This document shows, in pieces, positions 9,019 through 10,937 of a stretch of 10,937 nt of DNA. The stretch comes from Stagonosporopsis chrysanthemi (lineage: Eukaryota > Ascomycota > Dothideomycetes > Pleosporales > Didymellaceae). The translations under genes and the position numbers were made by a program. The DNA is taken from the NCBI GenBank assembly GCA_022560025.1, contig JAFISE010000389.1, forward strand, positions 1 through 10,937. The letters are read 5' to 3'. The notes under the pieces were generated by a model that was given only the letters and a program-made list of their open reading frames with translations, was not told the origin of the DNA and searched no databases. Numbering within the stretch: the first letter of the stretch is position 1; each line of letters opens with the position of its first letter.

Positions 9019-9296
9019 TATAATAACACAGAATACTAAAAGAGTCTAAATTACATAGGTATCTACTATAAAGTATATAGGAGCACTAAGATAAACTATA
9101 GAACTAGATCTCTATTCTTATAGGTCTTGTACAAAAGGATACTTTAAAACTATCTATCTAAACTCTGTAGAGACTTTTCTTCTTATACCTAGAAGCTTAA
9201 GAAAGACTGTACTAAGGAGCAGTTAGAAGACAGATCTAAGTTAGGTAGTTGTTAGGTAGTATAAAGTAGGCTTAAGGAACTAGGCTTGTTCTTACA
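9019..9296 (-). repeat. 5' LTR (right copy)
   Basis: Direct copy of 2066-2343, same length. It lies upstream of gag on the minus strand, so it would have held the promoter and transcription start of the element. No TATA box can be assigned with confidence in such AT-rich DNA. The plus-strand start reads TATAATAACAC where the other copy has TGTAACGACAC, while the plus-strand end keeps TTACA. Confidence 0.96.
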
Positions 9297-9301
9297 GCTA
9301 T
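9297..9301. repeat. Target site duplication GCTAT, right
   Basis: Exact partner of 2061-2065. The empty site before insertion is 2061-2065 joined to 9302 onward. On the minus strand it falls inside the reading frame of the flanking pseudogene. Confidence 0.93.
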
Positions 9302-10180
9302 ATAAGTTGCTACTGTCTTTAGTTTTTTAAGAAGCTAATATTTTACTATATAGTTAGTATTATAAGCCTTGCTAATAGCTACTTCTTTTTTATTGCAAAG
9401 TAAAGCTCTAGTTCTTTGCTAGATTATATAGGTAGAATTGCTAAGCTAGTCTTTAAAAGAGAATATTAAATTAGTAGGGCAGCTTTTTTTAGATCTACCT
9501 TAGCTGCGCTAATTAAAGATATAGCAAATCTTAGCCTCTTAAGTTGCAAAGCCCTATTACAATTAGCTTTAGCAGTGTAATAAGTAGCTATAATAATTAT
9601 ATTAACAAGACTATTCTATTCTTCTAGTTTAAAGTAATCTAGAATATACAAACTACTAGCAAAAGCAAGCAGCTTAGGCTTGTCTTCTTGCTTAATATAA
9701 AGCTATTAGACGTCTTCTATAAAGTCTATAGCTGTAATAATAGTGTATAAAATTATATATAAGTATAGTAGTTGTTATAGTTAAGTTACTAAATAGTTAC
9801 TAGTTTACAGCTTTATTTTTTTAAGCTAGGTAGCTTATATACTGTAGGCAAATAAAAATACGCTTAAATTATAAGACCTCTATACTTATAGTTTGTATAT
9901 CTATACTACAAAATATTAAATTAACTAGAGAATAGTACTATTAAAAAGTGCGTCTTGTGTTTAATAATATAGTAATTTATTATAGTTATCTATTATAGTA
10001 ACAGCTAGTAAGTTAGCTGCAAAGCTATCTCTACTTGTAGATTTTCTAAGCTAGGCTGTACTCTACCTGCTCTACTATCTAATAATTATTAACTCTAGCT
10101 GTATATTTAGAGAACTTACCTAATTAAAGTTAGATCTATCTTAAAATAAGCTTATTTAAAAGCACTTAGTTAGTTGTATA
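9302..10180 (-). pseudogene. Unidentified disrupted gene, 5' part (right of the gypsy element)
   Basis: A minus-strand frame (codon starts 0 mod 3) is coherent from about 10180 to 9499, then shifts to codon starts 1 mod 3 and runs to the insertion point at 9302. Read through TAA/TAG codons it is rich in Leu, Ile, Gln, Ser and Lys, with many helical stretches: a Ser/Arg/Gln-rich part near 10020-10080, hydrophobic helices at 9730-9980, an acidic patch with I-E-D-V near 9710-9720 and a basic Lys/Arg/Leu helix near 9510-9580. The frame change is explained by a possible 53-nt intron at 9446-9498. I recognise no family. Start codon unknown: an ATA that was ATG near 10175-10180 is one option. It continues at 2065 once the retrotransposon is removed. 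Since it is RIP-altered it was probably multicopy, or lay within reach of RIP spreading from a repeat. Confidence 0.5.
9446..9498 (-). other. Possible 53-nt intron in the disrupted gene
   Basis: On the minus strand it starts GTAGAT (weak donor), contains CTACTAAT as a possible branch site, then a T/C-rich stretch, and ends GACTAG. Its removal moves the frame from codon starts 0 mod 3 to 1 mod 3 without splitting a codon, exactly what the surrounding reading frames need. A genuine indel in this interval would explain the shift equally well. Confidence 0.35.
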
Positions 10181-10347
10181 TATAAAAATAATTATTACAG
10201 TTAGTTATTATAAGTGTAGCTATATACTAAGCTGTAGAGCTGTAAGGCCTAACAAACTTACTATAACTATAGAATATTTATAAAATATTTGTTTGTCTAC
10301 TTATATCTACTTTTTACTTACTACTTACAACCTATTTATTGCTCTGT
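10181..10347. promoter_or_regulatory. Putative divergent intergenic region
   Basis: About 167 AT-rich bases between the presumed 5' end of the minus-strand disrupted gene and the plus-strand relic at 10348. T-rich stretches near 10290-10320 on the plus strand would suit an ascomycete promoter, but no specific element can be named. The call depends on both flanking relics being real. Confidence 0.2.
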
Positions 10348-10650
10348 ATAACTACTACTATACTGCTAAAGTTTAAGAATATTAAGAATAAAGCTAGTAT
10401 ACAGGCTATTACTTAGAAGCTAAAAGCTAAGCCTTTTACTATAAAAGCTGCCTATAAAACGCTTTTATCTACTAAACGTACTTATAAGCCCTAGTGCTAT
10501 AAGCCTAGTAGTAGGTTATTATAAGCTATTATTACAGAACTATTCTAATTCTCTGTAGCTATTGCTCTCTATAAAATCTATTACTACTAGAAAAGTAGTA
10601 AACTTCTCTTTTACAAGCTGCTATTTACACACTTTGTTTACAAAATTACA
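10348..10650 (+). pseudogene. Short plus-strand coding relic, unidentified
   Basis: A plus-strand frame starting at ATA (10348-10350; ATAACT is what RIP makes of ATGACT) gives Thr-Thr-Thr and then about 95 codons with few stops, Lys/Ala/Leu/Tyr-rich. The stretch at 10396-10480 is clean apart from one TAG and looks helical and basic. It is divergent from the disrupted gene, leaving about 170 bases between the presumed starts. The size and a basic helical N-terminus would allow a small DNA-binding or transposase-like fragment, but I see no diagnostic motif. The end is not defined. Confidence 0.3.
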
Positions 10651-10937
10651 CAGTATATCTAGGTAATAAGCAATACTTGTTTTTAACACTCTATAATTAA
10701 AGTTATTTAAAAGGCAAAGCTTTCTTAGTAGAATATTTTAAAAGTATATTTTATTATAAATATAATTTAATATAAGTGCTAATATTATTAGATCTTAACT
10801 TAAATACTATATATACAAAGAGAGTTACTATTTAGTAGAAGAATTCTAAGCTAGCTCTTTAATACTATAATAAGCTTAGTGCTTTTAGTAGTAGTAAAAT
10901 ATTATTTAGCTAATTAGTGTATATATTTATATTCTAA
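10651..10937. other. RIP-altered DNA, nothing recognised
   Basis: Very AT-rich end of the window. The plus-strand frame of the relic at 10348 loses coherence here and no other coding, repeat or RNA feature is visible. Confidence 0.3.

Larger units (their letters stand above)
2066..9296 (-). mobile_element. Complete, RIP-inactivated Ty3/gypsy chromodomain LTR retrotransposon
   Basis: A 7,231-bp element bounded by two 278-bp direct repeats and a 5-bp target duplication. The minus strand carries, in the order usual for Metaviridae, gag with a zinc knuckle, protease, reverse transcriptase, RNase H, integrase and a C-terminal chromodomain. Integrase before chromodomain at the pol C-terminus defines the chromovirus branch, whose chromodomain is thought to steer integration to heterochromatin. 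Every ORF is broken by many TAA/TAG codons, while frames stay aligned for kilobases, so the damage is point mutation. The ends are the canonical TG...CA: TGTAAC... survives at 2066 and ...TTACA at 9296, and the partner ends read TATAAT... and ...TTATA. It cannot encode working proteins but could still be a template for RIP or for small RNAs. Family assignment is secure; the species-level element name is unknown. Confidence 0.96.

Noticed and set aside
9297..10180. Tc1/mariner or pogo transposase in the flanking gene
   Set aside because: Looked for helix-turn-helix followed by DDE/D blocks and for terminal catalytic motifs; none could be aligned, so the gene is left unidentified.
1..10937. Bacterial, plasmid or organellar origin because of high AT
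   Set aside because: Gypsy retrotransposon domains, a GT-AG intron and the context-specific loss of TCA/TGA/CCA/TGG point to RIP in a fungal nuclear genome. No tRNA, rRNA or bacterial ribosome-binding pattern was seen.
1..10937. Alternative genetic code, because TGA is absent and TAA/TAG interrupt every gene
   Set aside because: TGG, TCA and CCA are missing too, which a code change does not explain. Catalytic residues are lost as well, so these are mutated genes and not recoded ones.

Overview
The window is AT-rich eukaryotic DNA that looks like a repeat-rich 'AT isochore' of a filamentous ascomycete (Pezizomycotina, perhaps a Dothideomycete; the class is inference). No intact protein gene is present. 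Reading both strands, I found no TCA, TGA, CCA or TGG anywhere, and TCG/CGA occur only about four times. ACA, GCA, ACG and GCG are common. This is the footprint of saturating repeat-induced point mutation (RIP, C to T on both strands). It turns Gln and Trp codons into TAA/TAG and removes ATGA/ATGG starts, so ordinary ORF finding fails. The genes had to be read through their stop codons.

Centre (2066-9296): a structurally complete 7,231-bp Ty3/gypsy LTR retrotransposon of the chromodomain type (chromovirus), on the minus strand. Its two 278-bp LTRs (2066-2343 and 9019-9296) align without gaps and differ at about two dozen sites, all transitions. A perfect 5-bp target duplication, GCTAT, flanks it (2061-2065 and 9297-9301). 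From right to left it holds a leader, gag with a CCHC knuckle, and pol in the -1 frame (protease, reverse transcriptase, RNase H, integrase, chromodomain). A non-pol stretch of about 1.3 kb and a polypurine tract next to the 3' LTR complete it. Frames hold over nearly 4 kb of pol, so decay was by substitution, not indels. Several catalytic or zinc-binding residues are replaced by the predicted RIP product (D to N, G to S, C/H to Y).

Between pol and the 3' LTR, on the opposite (plus) strand, lies a second coding relic with a regular heptad coiled coil, ending about 105 bp from the inferred pol end and convergent with it.

Flanks: joining 2065 to 9302 restores the insertion target. A minus-strand reading frame enters from about 10180, crosses the empty site and runs to about 1200. 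It has a well-formed 47-nt intron (1555-1601) and a weaker 53-nt intron candidate (9446-9498). I do not recognise the protein. A short plus-strand relic starts at 10348, divergent from it. The rest (1-1199, 10651-10937) is RIP-altered DNA in which I recognise nothing. The history reads as: a gene or repeat, a gypsy insertion into it, then RIP over everything.
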